Assembly (NCBI RefSeq): GCF_009760925.1
Contig: NZ_VRLV01000002.1
Span: 620,001-684,000, forward strand
Direction: 5' to 3'
Length of the DNA: 64,000 bases
Source of the DNA: Nonomuraea typhae
GTDB lineage: Bacteria > Actinomycetota > Actinomycetes > Streptosporangiales > Streptosporangiaceae
Positions 52,126 through 61,517 of the stretch are shown in pieces (within the stretch, counting starts at the first letter, position 1; each line of letters starts with the position of its first letter). The notes below the pieces were generated by a model that was given only the letters and a program-made list of their open reading frames with translations, did no database searches and had not been told where the DNA came from. Both the position numbers and the translations under genes were made by a program.

Positions 52126-54063
52126 ATGCGCTTACCCCTGGCCATCCTGGCGGCACTGACCGTGCTCGTCACACCGGCCCAAGCCCAGGCACGAACCGGC
52201 ACGCCCCTCCCCCCGCACCTGGAGACCATCCGCAAGGCGGAGGCGGTCAAGCTCTACGGCGACGACGCCGTCCGCCCCCTCGACCAGCGCAAGACCTCCC
52301 TTGCCGCGCTCGGCGACAGCGAGATCTCCGGCGAGGGAGCCGTGGACCGCACCCTGTACGAACCCGGCACCGACGGCCCGGACAACTGGTGCCACCGCTC
52401 CACCAAGGCCGCCATCCACGTGACCGGCGTCCCGGCCGACGTCACCTACAACCTCTCCTGTTCCGGCGCGGCGACCAACGACATCACGATCGGCGGCACC
52501 CACCAGTACGAGGAGCTCAACCAGGGCGACAACCTGGCCATCAAGGCCCGCAACACGCGGATCAAGATGATCACCGTCGTGGCCGGGGCCAACGACGAGG
52601 GCGGCGTCCAGTTCGGCCCCACGATGACCCAGTGCGTCACCCGCCGCGTGCTCTTCCAGGGCAACTGCTGGCCCATCCACGACCCGACCTGGCAGCAGCG
52701 GGTCGACTTCATCGTGCCGCGCGTGGCCAAGGCGCTCACCGACGTCAAGCAGATCATGGCCGAGGCCGGGTACGCGCCCGGCGACTACCAGCTCGTCGCC
52801 ATGTCCTACCCGGGCCCCGGCAGCCCGGACGTCGAGGACAACCCGAACTTCCCCGGCTGGTACAACGGCGGCTGCCTGGCCTACCTGTCCGACGCCGCCT
52901 TCGCCCGCAACAAGGCCGTCCCGATCTTCGAGCAGGGCGTCCGCGCCGCCGCCCAGCAGGCCGGCGCCCGCTACCTGGACGCCAGCCGGCTCTTCCACGG
53001 CACCGAACCCTGCCAGGACACCACCTGGGTCACCGGCCTGCACGCGGTCAACGGCGACTTCTTCAACCCCAACGCCGTCCGGCAGTCCTTCCACCCGAAC
53101 ACCCGCGGCCACGCCGCGTTCGGCTCCTGCCTCGGGCAGTTCTACAACGCCGGCGCCACCGCGGCCACCTGCATGAACCCGGCCGGCTCCCTCAGCCCGA
53201 AGCTGTACCCGGGCCTGGCCGACTTCCGCCAGCTCCGCCACGCGGCCACCGGCACCTGCGTGGACGTGGAGGGCAACTCCTCGCGCAACGGCCGCAAGCT
53301 GCTGAACTGGCCGTGCGAGGCCACCAGGAACCAGGCGTTCTGGTACGACCCGGCCACCAAGGCGTTCCACACCCAGCTGTCCCAGGACCGCTGCGCCGAC
53401 GTCAACGGCGGCAACCTGGTGGCCGGCACCGCCGTACAGGTGTGGAACTGCAACGGCAGCCCGGCGCAGCGCTGGACCTTCGACGGCGCGCGCCTGCACG
53501 CCGCCGACGCGCCGTCGCTGTGCGCCACCTTCCCGGGTACGGCACGCGCCCTCGGCGACCGGATGGTGCTGGCCGCCTGCGACCAGAACGACCAGCGGCA
53601 GGTGTTCACCTGGGAGCAGAAGACCGCGATGGTCTACCAGCAGCTCAAGCTGTCCGGAAAGTGCCTGGACGTGCCGGGGAGCACGCCGGGCGGCGGCGCG
53701 AACCTGCTGTTGTACTCCTGCGACGGCCGGGCCGACCAGTTCTGGGCGTTCAACGCCGTCTCCGGCCAGCTGCACAACCTGGCCGATCCGGGCATGTGCG
53801 CCGATGTCGAGGGCGGGACGATGGCGCAGGATCAGCCGATCCAGGTGGCGAACTGCTCGGCGGCGATCGGGCAGTACAGCGACTCGATGCGGTGGAACGT
53901 CTCGGGCGGCGGCTTCGCCTCGCGCAAGGATCCGTCGTGGCTGATCGGCGCGAACGGCACGGCCGACAACACGCCGGTGACGCTGCAGCGGGCGGGCGCG
54001 TGGTCCCCGGGTGAGAGCCGGCGGCCCGATCCGTGGAAGTTCATGACCGTCGACATCTACTGA
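52126..54063 (+). CDS. Secreted SGNH-family hydrolase with ricin-type lectin domains
   Basis: 645 aa. Signal peptide about 1-21 (LAILAALTVLVTPAQAQA). An SGNH hydrolase domain (about 55-345) shows block I LAALGDSEISGEG (nucleophile Ser), ITVVAGANDEG (the N block) and SFHPNTRGHAAFG (His block). Ricin-B-like beta-trefoil repeats follow from about 360, seen as TCVDVEGNSSRNGRKLLNWPC and QVWNCNGSPAQRWTF, each with QxW motifs, for carbohydrate binding. Probably an extracellular esterase or lipase acting on polysaccharide-bound substrate. The start is supported by GGAGG 8 nt upstream. Confidence 0.88.
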   Translation: MRLPLAILAALTVLVTPAQAQARTGTPLPPHLETIRKAEAVKLYGDDAVRPLDQRKTSLAALGDSEISGEGAVDRTLYEPGTDGPDNWCHRSTKAAIHVTGVPADVTYNLSCSGAATNDITIGGTHQYEELNQGDNLAIKARNTRIKMITVVAGANDEGGVQFGPTMTQCVTRRVLFQGNCWPIHDPTWQQRVDFIVPRVAKALTDVKQIMAEAGYAPGDYQLVAMSYPGPGSPDVEDNPNFPGWYNGGCLAYLSDAAFARNKAVPIFEQGVRAAAQQAGARYLDASRLFHGTEPCQDTTWVTGLHAVNGDFFNPNAVRQSFHPNTRGHAAFGSCLGQFYNAGATAATCMNPAGSLSPKLYPGLADFRQLRHAATGTCVDVEGNSSRNGRKLLNWPCEATRNQAFWYDPATKAFHTQLSQDRCADVNGGNLVAGTAVQVWNCNGSPAQRWTFDGARLHAADAPSLCATFPGTARALGDRMVLAACDQNDQRQVFTWEQKTAMVYQQLKLSGKCLDVPGSTPGGGANLLLYSCDGRADQFWAFNAVSGQLHNLADPGMCADVEGGTMAQDQPIQVANCSAAIGQYSDSMRWNVSGGGFASRKDPSWLIGANGTADNTPVTLQRAGAWSPGESRRPDPWKFMTVDIY

Positions 54064-54077
54064 AAGTTTCTGAAAAC

Positions 54078-54145
54078 GCAGACGAGGTCGTTTCCTGCGG
54101 CGACAGCACCCCCCAGCCCTGCCGACGCGGAACGACCTCGTCTGC
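54078..54145. terminator. Long-stem bidirectional terminator
   Basis: GCAGACGAGGTCGTTTCC (54078-54095) and GGAACGACCTCGTCTGC (54129-54145) form a 17-bp stem with one bulged T and a 33-base loop, between the SGNH hydrolase stop and the MFS stop on the opposite strand. Confidence 0.75.
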
Positions 54146-54146
54146 T

Positions 54147-55400
54147 CTAGTTAACGGCGGCCATCCCCGCGGTGTTCCCTGATTCCGCAAGTTTTTCGTG
54201 ATCTGTCTCACTCTGTGCCAGGGCATCCGGGGTGACGGTCCGGAGGAAGGGCACGACCAGCACGAGCGCTGCCGCGGCGAACACCGCGAAGGCCACCTTG
54301 AGCCCGGCGAACTGGGCGAGGAAACCGGCCAGCAAGGAGGCGAGCGGCATCGCGCCGTAGGCGAGCATCCGGCCGGCGGCGGTGTAACGGCCGAGCAGGC
54401 GGTCGGGGACGATCGTCTGCGCGATCGTGCGGGAGTTGACCGACCACAGCGTGCCGCCCATGCCGCCGAGGAAGGCGGCGGCGCCCACCGCCCAGGCGCT
54501 GGGCAGCACGACCGGGACGAACACCATGAGGAACGTGCCGATCAGGTCGGCGAACAACGCCCAGCGCACCCCGAGCAGCCGGTTGATCAGCGCGGTGGTC
54601 AGCGCGCCGGTCAGGCCGCCGATGCCGATGGCGCTGATCAGCAGGCCGTACCCCGACGGGTCGAGCCGGAGCTCCCGGATCGCGTAGAGCGGCAGCAGCG
54701 CCAGCCAGGCGGCCCAGCTCGCGCCGAGCACGGTGATGGTCAGGTTGAGGGTGCGCAGCAGCCGGTGGTTCCACAGGAAGGCGAGTCCCTCGCGGATCTC
54801 CCCGGCGACCGAGGTCTCGCCCTTGCGCGGCGCGCCCTCGGCGCGGAACCGCCCGGCCAGCAGCGCGAGCAGGACGGCGCCCAGCGCGAACCCGGCGGCG
54901 GCCGAGCCGAGCGCGACCGAGACGCCGATGCCCACGAGCAGGCCGCCGAGTGCGGGCCCGGTGAACTCGTTCATGAGCGTCTCGGCCCCGGCGATCCACG
55001 AGTTGGCCCTGGTCAGCCTCCTGGCCGGGACGGCGGCGGGCACCAGGGCGCCGACGGCGGCACTGGCCACGACCTCGGCCACGCCCAGCGTGAGGCCGGC
55101 GCCGTACAGCAGGGGGAGGGAGAGCCCGCCGAGCAGCGCGGCGGCCAGAAGGACGCCGACCGCGCCGAGGCGGACGAGGTTGGCCACGACGGCCAGCCGC
55201 CGCCGGTCCCCGCGGTCGGCCAGGACGCCGGCGTGCAGGGAGACCAGCAGCCAGGGCAGCGTCAGCGTGACGCCCACCCCGGTGATCAGCGCCGGGGAGG
55301 TGGTCAGCCCCATCGCCGCGATCGGCAGCGCGACCCGGCCGATGCCGTCGGCGAGGTTGGTGATCGCGGTGAACCCGACCAGGGCTCCTTCGTTTCTCAT
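54147..55400 (-). CDS. MFS transporter (EntS/macrolide-efflux-like)
   Basis: 417 aa, 12 helices. The MFS_3-type pattern LADRGDRRRLAVVANLVR follows helix 2, and LGGLLVGIGVSVALGSAAAGF and the EFTGPALGG loop match the enterobactin/macrolide exporter group. C-terminus acidic. It is divergent from a CGNR-domain regulator, which likely controls it through the dyad at 55423. Substrate (siderophore, drug) unknown. Confidence 0.82.
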   Translation of the reverse strand: MRNEGALVGFTAITNLADGIGRVALPIAAMGLTTSPALITGVGVTLTLPWLLVSLHAGVLADRGDRRRLAVVANLVRLGAVGVLLAAALLGGLSLPLLYGAGLTLGVAEVVASAAVGALVPAAVPARRLTRANSWIAGAETLMNEFTGPALGGLLVGIGVSVALGSAAAGFALGAVLLALLAGRFRAEGAPRKGETSVAGEIREGLAFLWNHRLLRTLNLTITVLGASWAAWLALLPLYAIRELRLDPSGYGLLISAIGIGGLTGALTTALINRLLGVRWALFADLIGTFLMVFVPVVLPSAWAVGAAAFLGGMGGTLWSVNSRTIAQTIVPDRLLGRYTAAGRMLAYGAMPLASLLAGFLAQFAGLKVAFAVFAAAALVLVVPFLRTVTPDALAQSETDHEKLAESGNTAGMAAVN

Positions 55401-55422
55401 TGAACCACCTATCCGTTTAGAT

Positions 55423-55437
55423 GGTTAGATCTTAACC
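55423..55437. promoter_or_regulatory. Dyad between MFS and CGNR genes
   Basis: GGTTA-GATCT-TAACC with 5-bp arms, in the 60-bp gap between the divergent genes. TTAGATGG also occurs twice 31 bp apart around it. Candidate binding site of the CGNR regulator. Confidence 0.5.
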
Positions 55438-55460
55438 AGCTAAGTGCTTAGATGGAAGAC

Positions 55461-55973
55461 ATGGCGGAACCATCTCCCGCGGCCCTCCTCGTGGAGGCGT
55501 TCGCGAACACGATCGACGTCGAAGAGGGCACCGACCAGCTGGCCGGCCTCGACGGGCTGCGCGCGTTTCTGACCGGCGCGGGCCTGCCCGCCGAGGTGGA
55601 CGAGCGCGACCTGCGCCAGGCCAGGCTGCTGCGCGCCGGGCTCAGGGAGCGCCTTCTGGCCAGCAACGGCGAGGAGCCGGACGAGGAGGTGATCGCGCAG
55701 GCCGAGGAGGTGCTCGACTACCTGCCGGTGACCGTGCGGATCAGCGCCGAGCAGCCGCTGCGGGCCGAGAATCCGCTGGCGGTCATCGCCGCGGCCTGGG
55801 CGCACACGGCCGCGACCGGCGAGTGGCAGCGGCTCAAGAGGTGCCCGAACCACGCCTGCGCCTGGGTTTTCTGGGACGGCACGCGCAGCCGTACCCGGCG
55901 ATGGTGCTCGATGCGGGTGTGCGGCAACCGGGCCAAAGTCCGGGCCCACGCGGAACGGCAGCGGATGACGTAG
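55461..55973 (+). CDS. CGNR zinc finger (ABATE domain) regulator
   Basis: 170 aa. An N-terminal stress-responsive ABATE-like domain (LLVEAFANTIDVEEGTDQL) is followed by the CGNR zinc finger: RCPNHACAWVFWDGTRSRTRRWCSMRVCGNRAK, with Cys pairs and the CGNR tetrad intact. CGNR proteins are DNA-binding regulators often adjacent to transporters. ATG 55461 is preferred because TTAGAT lies 7 nt before it (leaderless); ATG 55452 is the alternative. Divergent from the MFS gene. Confidence 0.82.
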   Translation: MAEPSPAALLVEAFANTIDVEEGTDQLAGLDGLRAFLTGAGLPAEVDERDLRQARLLRAGLRERLLASNGEEPDEEVIAQAEEVLDYLPVTVRISAEQPLRAENPLAVIAAAWAHTAATGEWQRLKRCPNHACAWVFWDGTRSRTRRWCSMRVCGNRAKVRAHAERQRMT

Positions 55974-55979
55974 GGTTGC

Positions 55980-55998
55980 TATCGACATGTTGTCGATA
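55980..55998. promoter_or_regulatory. Dyad operator for second PadR gene
   Basis: TATCGAC, 5-bp spacer, GTCGATA, 42 bp upstream of the second PadR gene; a further partial copy ATCGAC...CGAT follows at about 56011-56030. Likely the autoregulatory site of that PadR protein. Confidence 0.55.
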
Positions 55999-56040
55999 TA
56001 TCTTTAGAACATCGACAGCATTCGACGATAGGAGTTCGAC

Positions 56041-56766
56041 ATGTCTTCCACTCATGCAGCAGGCGGGCCGTGGCCCGACCCGCGCGAGTTCAAGCGCGCC
56101 GCCCGCGAGGCGGTCAGGAACCTGGCCGAGGCATTCGAGGCCGGCGGCGAGCGCCACCACCGCCAGCGCGGCGGTCCACACGAGCATCGCGGCCGCGGCA
56201 GGCGCGGCCCGGGCCCCTTCGGCTTCGGTCCCGGCGGCCCGTGGGGGCCGGGCGGCCCCTTCAGCGGGGGCCGCGGCGCCTGGGCCGCCTGGGGCGGCCG
56301 GCCCCGCAAGGCCAAGCGCGGTGACGTGCGCGCCGCCATCCTCGCCCTCCTGGCCGAGGAGCCGCGCAACGGCTACCAGATCATCCAGGAGATCGCCGAG
56401 CGCAGCGAGGGCGGCTGGAAGCCCAGCCCCGGCGCGGTGTACCCGGCGCTCCAGCAGCTCACCGACGAGGGCCTGGTCGTCGCCGACGAGAGCGAGGGCC
56501 GCAAGACCTTCCGCCTCACTGACCAGGGCAGGGCCTACGTCGACTCGAACCCCGACGAGGTACGCGCCCCGTGGGACGAGATGCGGCCAGACATCGACGA
56601 CAACACTGCGGATTTGTGGGATATCGCCCGCCAGTCAGCGTTTGCGATGATGCAGGTATTGCAGACTGGGAGTGAGGCGCAGATTCGCGAAGCCCGCAAG
56701 GTCCTCACGGAGACGCGCCGCAAGCTCTACCAGATCCTGGCTGATGGCGACCCTGACGAGGAGTAA
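56041..56766 (+). CDS. PadR family regulator with long N-terminal extension
   Basis: 241 aa, twice the size of the PadR at 5801. Residues 1-95 are a low-complexity Gly/Pro/Arg/His-rich extension (HEHRGRGRRGPGPFGFGPGG). The PadR winged helix follows: RGDVRAAILALLAEEPRNGYQIIQEI and GAVYPALQQLTDEGLV, and a C-terminal dimer helix (QTGSEAQIREARKVLTETRRK). The His/Gly-rich N-terminus may bind metal or disordered partners. AGGAG is 6 nt upstream of ATG. The DUF1707 gene follows after 5 bp. Confidence 0.85.
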   Translation: MSSTHAAGGPWPDPREFKRAAREAVRNLAEAFEAGGERHHRQRGGPHEHRGRGRRGPGPFGFGPGGPWGPGGPFSGGRGAWAAWGGRPRKAKRGDVRAAILALLAEEPRNGYQIIQEIAERSEGGWKPSPGAVYPALQQLTDEGLVVADESEGRKTFRLTDQGRAYVDSNPDEVRAPWDEMRPDIDDNTADLWDIARQSAFAMMQVLQTGSEAQIREARKVLTETRRKLYQILADGDPDEE

Positions 56767-56771
56767 CGTTC

Positions 56772-57296
56772 GTGGACGCGCATGACCTCCGGATCGGCGA
56801 CGCCGAGCGTGAACGGACGATGGAATCCCTGCGCGAGCACTTCGCGCAGGGGCGCCTGACCCACGAGGAGCTCGACGAGCGCCTCGACCGCACGCTGGCG
56901 GCCCGCACCGCACGCGACCTGACCGAGATCACGGCCGACCTGCCCTCCGACGGGTACGGCTACGCGCCACCGCCGGCCCCGGTCAAGGACGGGCCCGTCT
57001 GGGACGACCGGCACGCCTACAAAGAGATGATGCGCGCCCACCGGCATCAACTGCGGGCGGCCCACCGCCAGATGCACGAGGCGCACCGCGAGTGGCAGAA
57101 GAACCGCCACCACCACCCGGAGCGGCGCCGTCACCACCACGGCCCCGGCCCGATCGTGCCGTTCCTGATCGTGATCTCGATCATCGCCATGATCGCGGGC
57201 GGCTTCGGCGCACTGAAGTTCGTGCTGTTCTTCGCGATCGGCGCGATGATCTTCAGCTCCATCCGCCGCGCCGCCATCCGGCGCTCCCTACGCTGA
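56772..57296 (+). CDS. DUF1707 membrane protein with SHOCT-like domain
   Basis: 174 aa. The DUF1707 domain at the N-terminus reads MDAHDLRIGDAERERTMESL with the LTHEELDERLDRTLAARTARDL pattern. A His/Arg-rich linker (HHHPERRRHHHG) precedes two hydrophobic helices (VPFLIVISIIAMIAGGFGAL and KFVLFFAIGAMIFSSI). DUF1707 proteins are often encoded beside PadR genes and are thought to be membrane-linked signalling components. GTG start 5 bp after PadR. The 3' end overlaps mug by 9 bp. Confidence 0.82.
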   Translation: MDAHDLRIGDAERERTMESLREHFAQGRLTHEELDERLDRTLAARTARDLTEITADLPSDGYGYAPPPAPVKDGPVWDDRHAYKEMMRAHRHQLRAAHRQMHEAHREWQKNRHHHPERRRHHHGPGPIVPFLIVISIIAMIAGGFGALKFVLFFAIGAMIFSSIRRAAIRRSLR

Positions 57297-57812
57297 GGCG
57301 CCGGGCTCCCCGCCCGGTCCCAGTGACTCCCTCAGCCTGCGGAACTCCGCGGTGATGGCGTCGAGGGTGAAGTGCGCGTTCAGCCCGCTCGGGTTGGGCA
57401 GCACCCACACGCGCGTGTCCGCGATCTTCTGCGGCTGGGGTCCGATCCTGGTCTTCGGTACGGCGAAGGCCGTCCGGAACGCCGACACCCCGAGCACCGC
57501 CAGCACCCTGGGCCGCCGCTCGGCCAGCAGCGCGGCCAGCCGTACACCCCCCTCGACCAGCTCGGCCCGCGACAGCTCCGACGCCTTCGCGCTCGCCCGC
57601 GCCACGATGTTGGTGATCCCGAGCCCATAGGACGGCAGCAGATGCTGCTCGGCCGGCGCCAGCAGGCGCGGCGTGAACCCCGACCGGTGCAGCGCGGGCC
57701 AGAACCGGTTGCCCGGCCGGGCGAAGTGGTGGCCGGTGGCCTCCGACATGAGCCCCGGGTTGATCCCGCAGAAGAGCACCTCGAGGCCGGGCCCGAGCAC
57801 GTCGTCGATCAC
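57288..57812 (-). CDS. mug: Mismatch-specific uracil/thymine DNA glycosylase
   Basis: 174 aa G/U(T) mismatch DNA glycosylase. VLFCGINPGLMSEATGHHFA gives the INPG motif I and catalytic region; the second motif NPSGLNAHFT at the end gives the DNA-intercalating loop. LITNIVARAS-like central helix (TNIVARASAKASEL) supports the fold. Removes uracil or thymine opposite guanine, including ethenocytosine, from double-stranded DNA. GTG start at 57812; no close operon partner. Confidence 0.9.
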   Translation of the reverse strand: MIDDVLGPGLEVLFCGINPGLMSEATGHHFARPGNRFWPALHRSGFTPRLLAPAEQHLLPSYGLGITNIVARASAKASELSRAELVEGGVRLAALLAERRPRVLAVLGVSAFRTAFAVPKTRIGPQPQKIADTRVWVLPNPSGLNAHFTLDAITAEFRRLRESLGPGGEPGASA

Positions 57813-57822
57813 CCTCGCGACC

Positions 57823-59223
57823 CTAGCCCATGTCTTCGAGCGTGCGCCCCTTGGTCTCCCGCACCCACCTGGCCACGAACAGGAACGACAACACCGCGAA
57901 CATCGCGTAACCCGCGTAAGTCGCCGGAAGGTTCCATTCGGACAGCGCCGGGAACGAGACCGTGATCAGCCAGTTCGCGATCCACTGGGCCGCCGCCGCC
58001 ACGCCGAGCGCCGCCGCCCGGATCCGGTTCGGGAACATCTCCCCCAGCAGCACCCAGACCACCACACCCCACGACAGCGCGAAGAACAACACGAACACGT
58101 TCGCCGCGACGAGCGCGATCGTGCCCTGCGGGTTCGGCAGCGTGACCACGCCGTTCACCTTCTCCGCCGCGCTGAACGCCCACGACGCCGTCGCCAGCGA
58201 GATCGCCATGCCCGCCGAGCCGATCAGCAGCAGCGGACGCCGCCCGATCCGGTCCACCAGCGCGATCGCGATGAACGTGCCGATGATGTTGATCACCGAG
58301 CTGGAGAAGCTGATCAGCAGCGAGTTGCTCTGGTCGATGCCCACCGACTGCCACAACACCGACGAGTAATAGAAGATCACATTGATGCCGACGAACTGCT
58401 GGAACACCGACAGGACAATCCCGATCCACACGATCGGCAACAGCCCCAGCGCCGGGCCGCGCAGATCCCGCATCGTCGGCCGGGCCTCGGTGCGCAGCGA
58501 ATGGCGGATCTCCTCCACCCGGGCGTCCAGGTCCAGCTCCTCGCCCTCGACCTCCGCCAGCACCTTCCGCGCCGCCGGAATCCGGCCCGCGGCGATCAGG
58601 TAGCGCGGCGACTCCGGAATCGTCGAGGCGAACAGCAGGTAGAGCAACGCCGGGACCAAACAGGCGCCCAGCATCCACTGCCATGCCTGCAGCCCCCAGA
58701 GCGCGTTGTTCACATCGCCGCCCGCCAGCCGTACCACCACGTAGTTGACCAGCTGCGAGACGGCGATCCCCAGCACGATCGCCAACTGCTGGAACGACCC
58801 CAGCCGCCCCCGGTACGCCGGCGGCGCCACCTCCGCGATGTACGTCGGCCCCAGCACCGACGCCATCCCGATCGCCATGCCCGCCAGCACCCGCCACAGC
58901 GCCAGATCCCAGATCGCGAACGGCAGCATCTGCCCGACCGAACTGATCGCGAACAACGCCGCCGCCACCTGCATCGTCCGCGTCCTGCCCCACCGATCGG
59001 CCAGCCCGCCACCGACCCACGCCCCCACGGCCGAGCCGAGCAACGCGATCGCCACGACGAACCCGGTCTCGACCGAGCCGACGGCGAAGTGCTTCTGGAT
59101 GCCGGTGACGGCGCCGTTGATGACGGAACTGTCGTAACCGAACAGGAAACCGCCGATGGCGGCGGCGGCCGTGATGAAGACGACGTGTCCCAGGTTCTCC
59201 TGCTGCGCACTCGGTGTGGCCAT
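57823..59223 (-). CDS. Sugar porter family MFS transporter
   Basis: 466 aa, 12 helices. Signature motifs: GGFLFGYDSSVINGAVTGI, RWGRTRT after helix 2, PESPRYLIAAGR, QQFVGINVIFYYSSVLW (sugar-binding helix 7), DRIGRRPLL, and RETKGRTLEDM at the end. These are the complete sugar porter set, close to bacterial glucose/xylose/galactose facilitators such as GlcP. Probably a proton-coupled sugar importer. It is 11 bp downstream of mug on the same strand but likely has its own promoter. Confidence 0.9.
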   Translation of the reverse strand: MATPSAQQENLGHVVFITAAAAIGGFLFGYDSSVINGAVTGIQKHFAVGSVETGFVVAIALLGSAVGAWVGGGLADRWGRTRTMQVAAALFAISSVGQMLPFAIWDLALWRVLAGMAIGMASVLGPTYIAEVAPPAYRGRLGSFQQLAIVLGIAVSQLVNYVVVRLAGGDVNNALWGLQAWQWMLGACLVPALLYLLFASTIPESPRYLIAAGRIPAARKVLAEVEGEELDLDARVEEIRHSLRTEARPTMRDLRGPALGLLPIVWIGIVLSVFQQFVGINVIFYYSSVLWQSVGIDQSNSLLISFSSSVINIIGTFIAIALVDRIGRRPLLLIGSAGMAISLATASWAFSAAEKVNGVVTLPNPQGTIALVAANVFVLFFALSWGVVVWVLLGEMFPNRIRAAALGVAAAAQWIANWLITVSFPALSEWNLPATYAGYAMFAVLSFLFVARWVRETKGRTLEDMG

Positions 59224-59574
59224 GGACGGGAACTACCCACTGATCACTCTTTGTACGGTTCACCTTCCGCAAACTTGATCCCAGCGCTCAAACCCCAGGT
59301 CACCCGCCCCCACCACACCCCGCGATACCCACGCGCATCCCCGCTCAAAGGCCCACACCCGCCCTCGCACGGCCCGCACCCCGTAACCCCACCCGCCGAG
59401 TCACCCCGCGAGGCCCGCACCACGAAGCTGCGCCTTCAGCACGCCGGCCGCACACCTTCGCCCCACACTGCGGATCCGCGTCCGAGCCCACCCAGTCAGG
59501 GGCCGACTTGGCCCAATCACCTGACCCGAAAATGGCGCTTCAACTGGGCTAAGTCTGCCCATTAATGTGCATAC
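59224..59574. other. Gene-free C/A-rich intergenic region with a promoter at its end
   Basis: No convincing gene in about 350 bp; the plus strand is Pro/Arg-codon-rich and C rich. Near the right end TTCAAC (59539-59544) and TAATGT (59563-59568) are 18 bp apart and the transcript start falls on the ATG at 59575. So the following MFS gene is probably leaderless. Confidence 0.6.
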
Positions 59575-60792
59575 ATGTCACGGATCGTCCCACCTCCCGG
59601 GCCTGCCCGCATCCTGGCGTTGGCGCAGCTCACCAACTCCATCGGCGACGGCGCCTTCTACGCCACGTCCGCGCTCTTCTTCACCCGGGTCGTCGGGCTC
59701 TCCGCCGCACAGGTCGGCGTGGCACTCACGCTCGCCTGGGCCATGGGCATGCTCGCCGGCGTCCCCCTCGGCCACGTGGCCGATCGCTGGGGGCCCCGCC
59801 GTACCGCCGTCGCCCTCGCCGTCGTCACCGCCGCCGCGCTCAGCGCCTTCCTGGTCGTGCGCGCCTATCCGCTGTTCATCCTGGTCGCCTGCCTCTACAC
59901 CTGCTGCCAGGCGGGCCTCACCTCCGCCAGGCAGGCGCTCCTGGCCGGGCTGGTACCCGCGGAGTCGCGCACCACCGTCCGCGCCCACCTCCAGTCGACC
60001 TCCAACGCCGGCCTGGCCGTGGGCGCCGGTCTCGGCGGCCTGGCCCTCTCCTTCGACGCCCCGCCCGCCTACCTGGCCGTCTTCGCCGTGGACGCCATCG
60101 CCTTCCTCCTGGCCGCCGTGGTCCTGCGCCGCCTGCCGGAGGTCCCCCCGGCGCCCGTCGCCGCCGGGAAGACCCGCCGCCTGGCCGTACTCCGCGACCG
60201 TCCTTACGCGCTGATCACGTTCCTCAACGCGATCATGTACCTCAACATGCCGCTGCTCAGCCTCGGCCTCCCCCTCTGGATCGTCCAGCACACCGACGCC
60301 CCGAAGCCCGTCGCCGCCGCCCTCCTGGTCGTCAACATGCTCTCCGTGGTCGTCTTCCAGGTACGGGTGGCCCGCCAGGTCACCGACCTACCCGGCGCCG
60401 CGAAGGTCACCGGCCGGGCCGGTTGGATCTTCCTCGCCGCCTGCCTCGTCTACGCCGCCTCCGGCGCCCACCTCGGCGCCTGGGCCGCCGTGGCCATCCT
60501 GGTCGCCGCCGCCGTCATCCAGGTGTTCGGCGAGATGATGCAGGGCGCCGCCGCCTGGGAACTCGGCTTCTCCCTGGCCCCGGCCGACAAGCAAGGCCAG
60601 TACCAGGGTTTCTTCGGCATGGGCCCGCAGATCGCCCGCATGCTCGGCCCCGTCCTGATGACCACGCTCCTCCTGGAATGGGGAACGGCCGGCTGGCTCA
60701 CCCTCGGCGCCCTCTTCCTCGCCGCCGGCCTCGCCATGGCCCCAGCCGTACGGCTCGCCCAACGCACCCGCCACCCCGTTCCCGCTTCGTGA
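59575..60792 (+). CDS. MFS transporter
   Basis: 405 aa, 12 helices. Motif A-like GHVADRWGPRRTAVAL after helix 2 and the LPLWIVQHTDAPKP region are consistent with MFS_1 drug/metabolite efflux proteins. The helix after residue 60 and the LQSTSNAGLAVGAGLGGLALS segment match multidrug transporters. Start 59575 is favoured by the leaderless promoter. Substrate unknown; no regulator adjoins. Confidence 0.82.
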   Translation: MSRIVPPPGPARILALAQLTNSIGDGAFYATSALFFTRVVGLSAAQVGVALTLAWAMGMLAGVPLGHVADRWGPRRTAVALAVVTAAALSAFLVVRAYPLFILVACLYTCCQAGLTSARQALLAGLVPAESRTTVRAHLQSTSNAGLAVGAGLGGLALSFDAPPAYLAVFAVDAIAFLLAAVVLRRLPEVPPAPVAAGKTRRLAVLRDRPYALITFLNAIMYLNMPLLSLGLPLWIVQHTDAPKPVAAALLVVNMLSVVVFQVRVARQVTDLPGAAKVTGRAGWIFLAACLVYAASGAHLGAWAAVAILVAAAVIQVFGEMMQGAAAWELGFSLAPADKQGQYQGFFGMGPQIARMLGPVLMTTLLLEWGTAGWLTLGALFLAAGLAMAPAVRLAQRTRHPVPAS

Positions 60793-60823
60793 GGAAAGGC
60801 CGTCCGGGTAAACGGACGAACGT

Positions 60824-61279
60824 TCACCCGAGGACCAGCAGAAGATGCTCCTCGCCCCCATGGAACACCGACCCGGAACGCCGGAACCCCACCTTCTCCA
60901 GAAGCCGGACGGAGGCCGTGTTGCCGTGGTGCGGATCCGCGTAAAGCGGCCGAACCGCCTCCTCAGCCAGGAACTGCGTCAACGCCCGCGTGCCGACCCC
61001 CTTGCCCCAGTGGTCACGCCCCAGCCAATAGCCGATGAACCGCCTGCCATCGGTCTCCGTCCAGGAAACGATGTTGCCCGCCACGTCGCCATCCGCCAGG
61101 ACAGTCCGCACCAGCACACCCGGATCGCCCACCACTTTGGTCCGCCAGTGCTTCATGAACCGCTCCCGCGGCCGGGACGGGAAGTTCGCCCTCTCGGAGG
61201 CCACTTCGTCCTGCTCCTGCTCGAAGAACACCTCGAGATCGGCATCTTCCACGGCCCGCAGCCGCACATCACCACTCAT
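60824..61279 (-). CDS. GNAT family N-acetyltransferase
   Basis: 151 aa. GNAT fold: LRAVEDADLEVFFEQEQDEV at the N-terminus, motif A RFIGYWLGRDHWGKGVGTRALTQFL with the acetyl-CoA P-loop-like GKGVGT, and the GNTASVRLLEKVGFRRSGS motif B. Resembles RimJ/ribosomal or antibiotic-type acetyltransferases. ATG 61279 gives a full-length domain; the longer frame upstream has no homology. Substrate unknown. Confidence 0.85.
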   Translation of the reverse strand: MSGDVRLRAVEDADLEVFFEQEQDEVASERANFPSRPRERFMKHWRTKVVGDPGVLVRTVLADGDVAGNIVSWTETDGRRFIGYWLGRDHWGKGVGTRALTQFLAEEAVRPLYADPHHGNTASVRLLEKVGFRRSGSVFHGGEEHLLLVLG

Positions 61280-61517
61280 GCCGACCGAGTGTGTCAGCCG
61301 CCACCGACAATCGCACCACCCAAAACCCACCCACCCCTGCAACCCCCGCCACGTCGGTCCCGGCGCCCTCGCACCACGCCGCCCCGGTAGCCGCCCGGCC
61401 ACCAGCCACGGCCACCCAGCAGAGCTACGGGCCCCCAGCCGCAACCGCCCAAGCACGTAGCCGACCAACCACGCGGACGACCAACCACGCGGGCGACCGG
61501 TAACGAGGGGCACCGTC
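61280..61517. other. Gene-free C-rich gap with short direct repeats
   Basis: No gene seen. Contains GACCAACCACGCGG twice (near 61470-61495). It lies between the GNAT start and the 3' end of the kinase remnant. Confidence 0.5.
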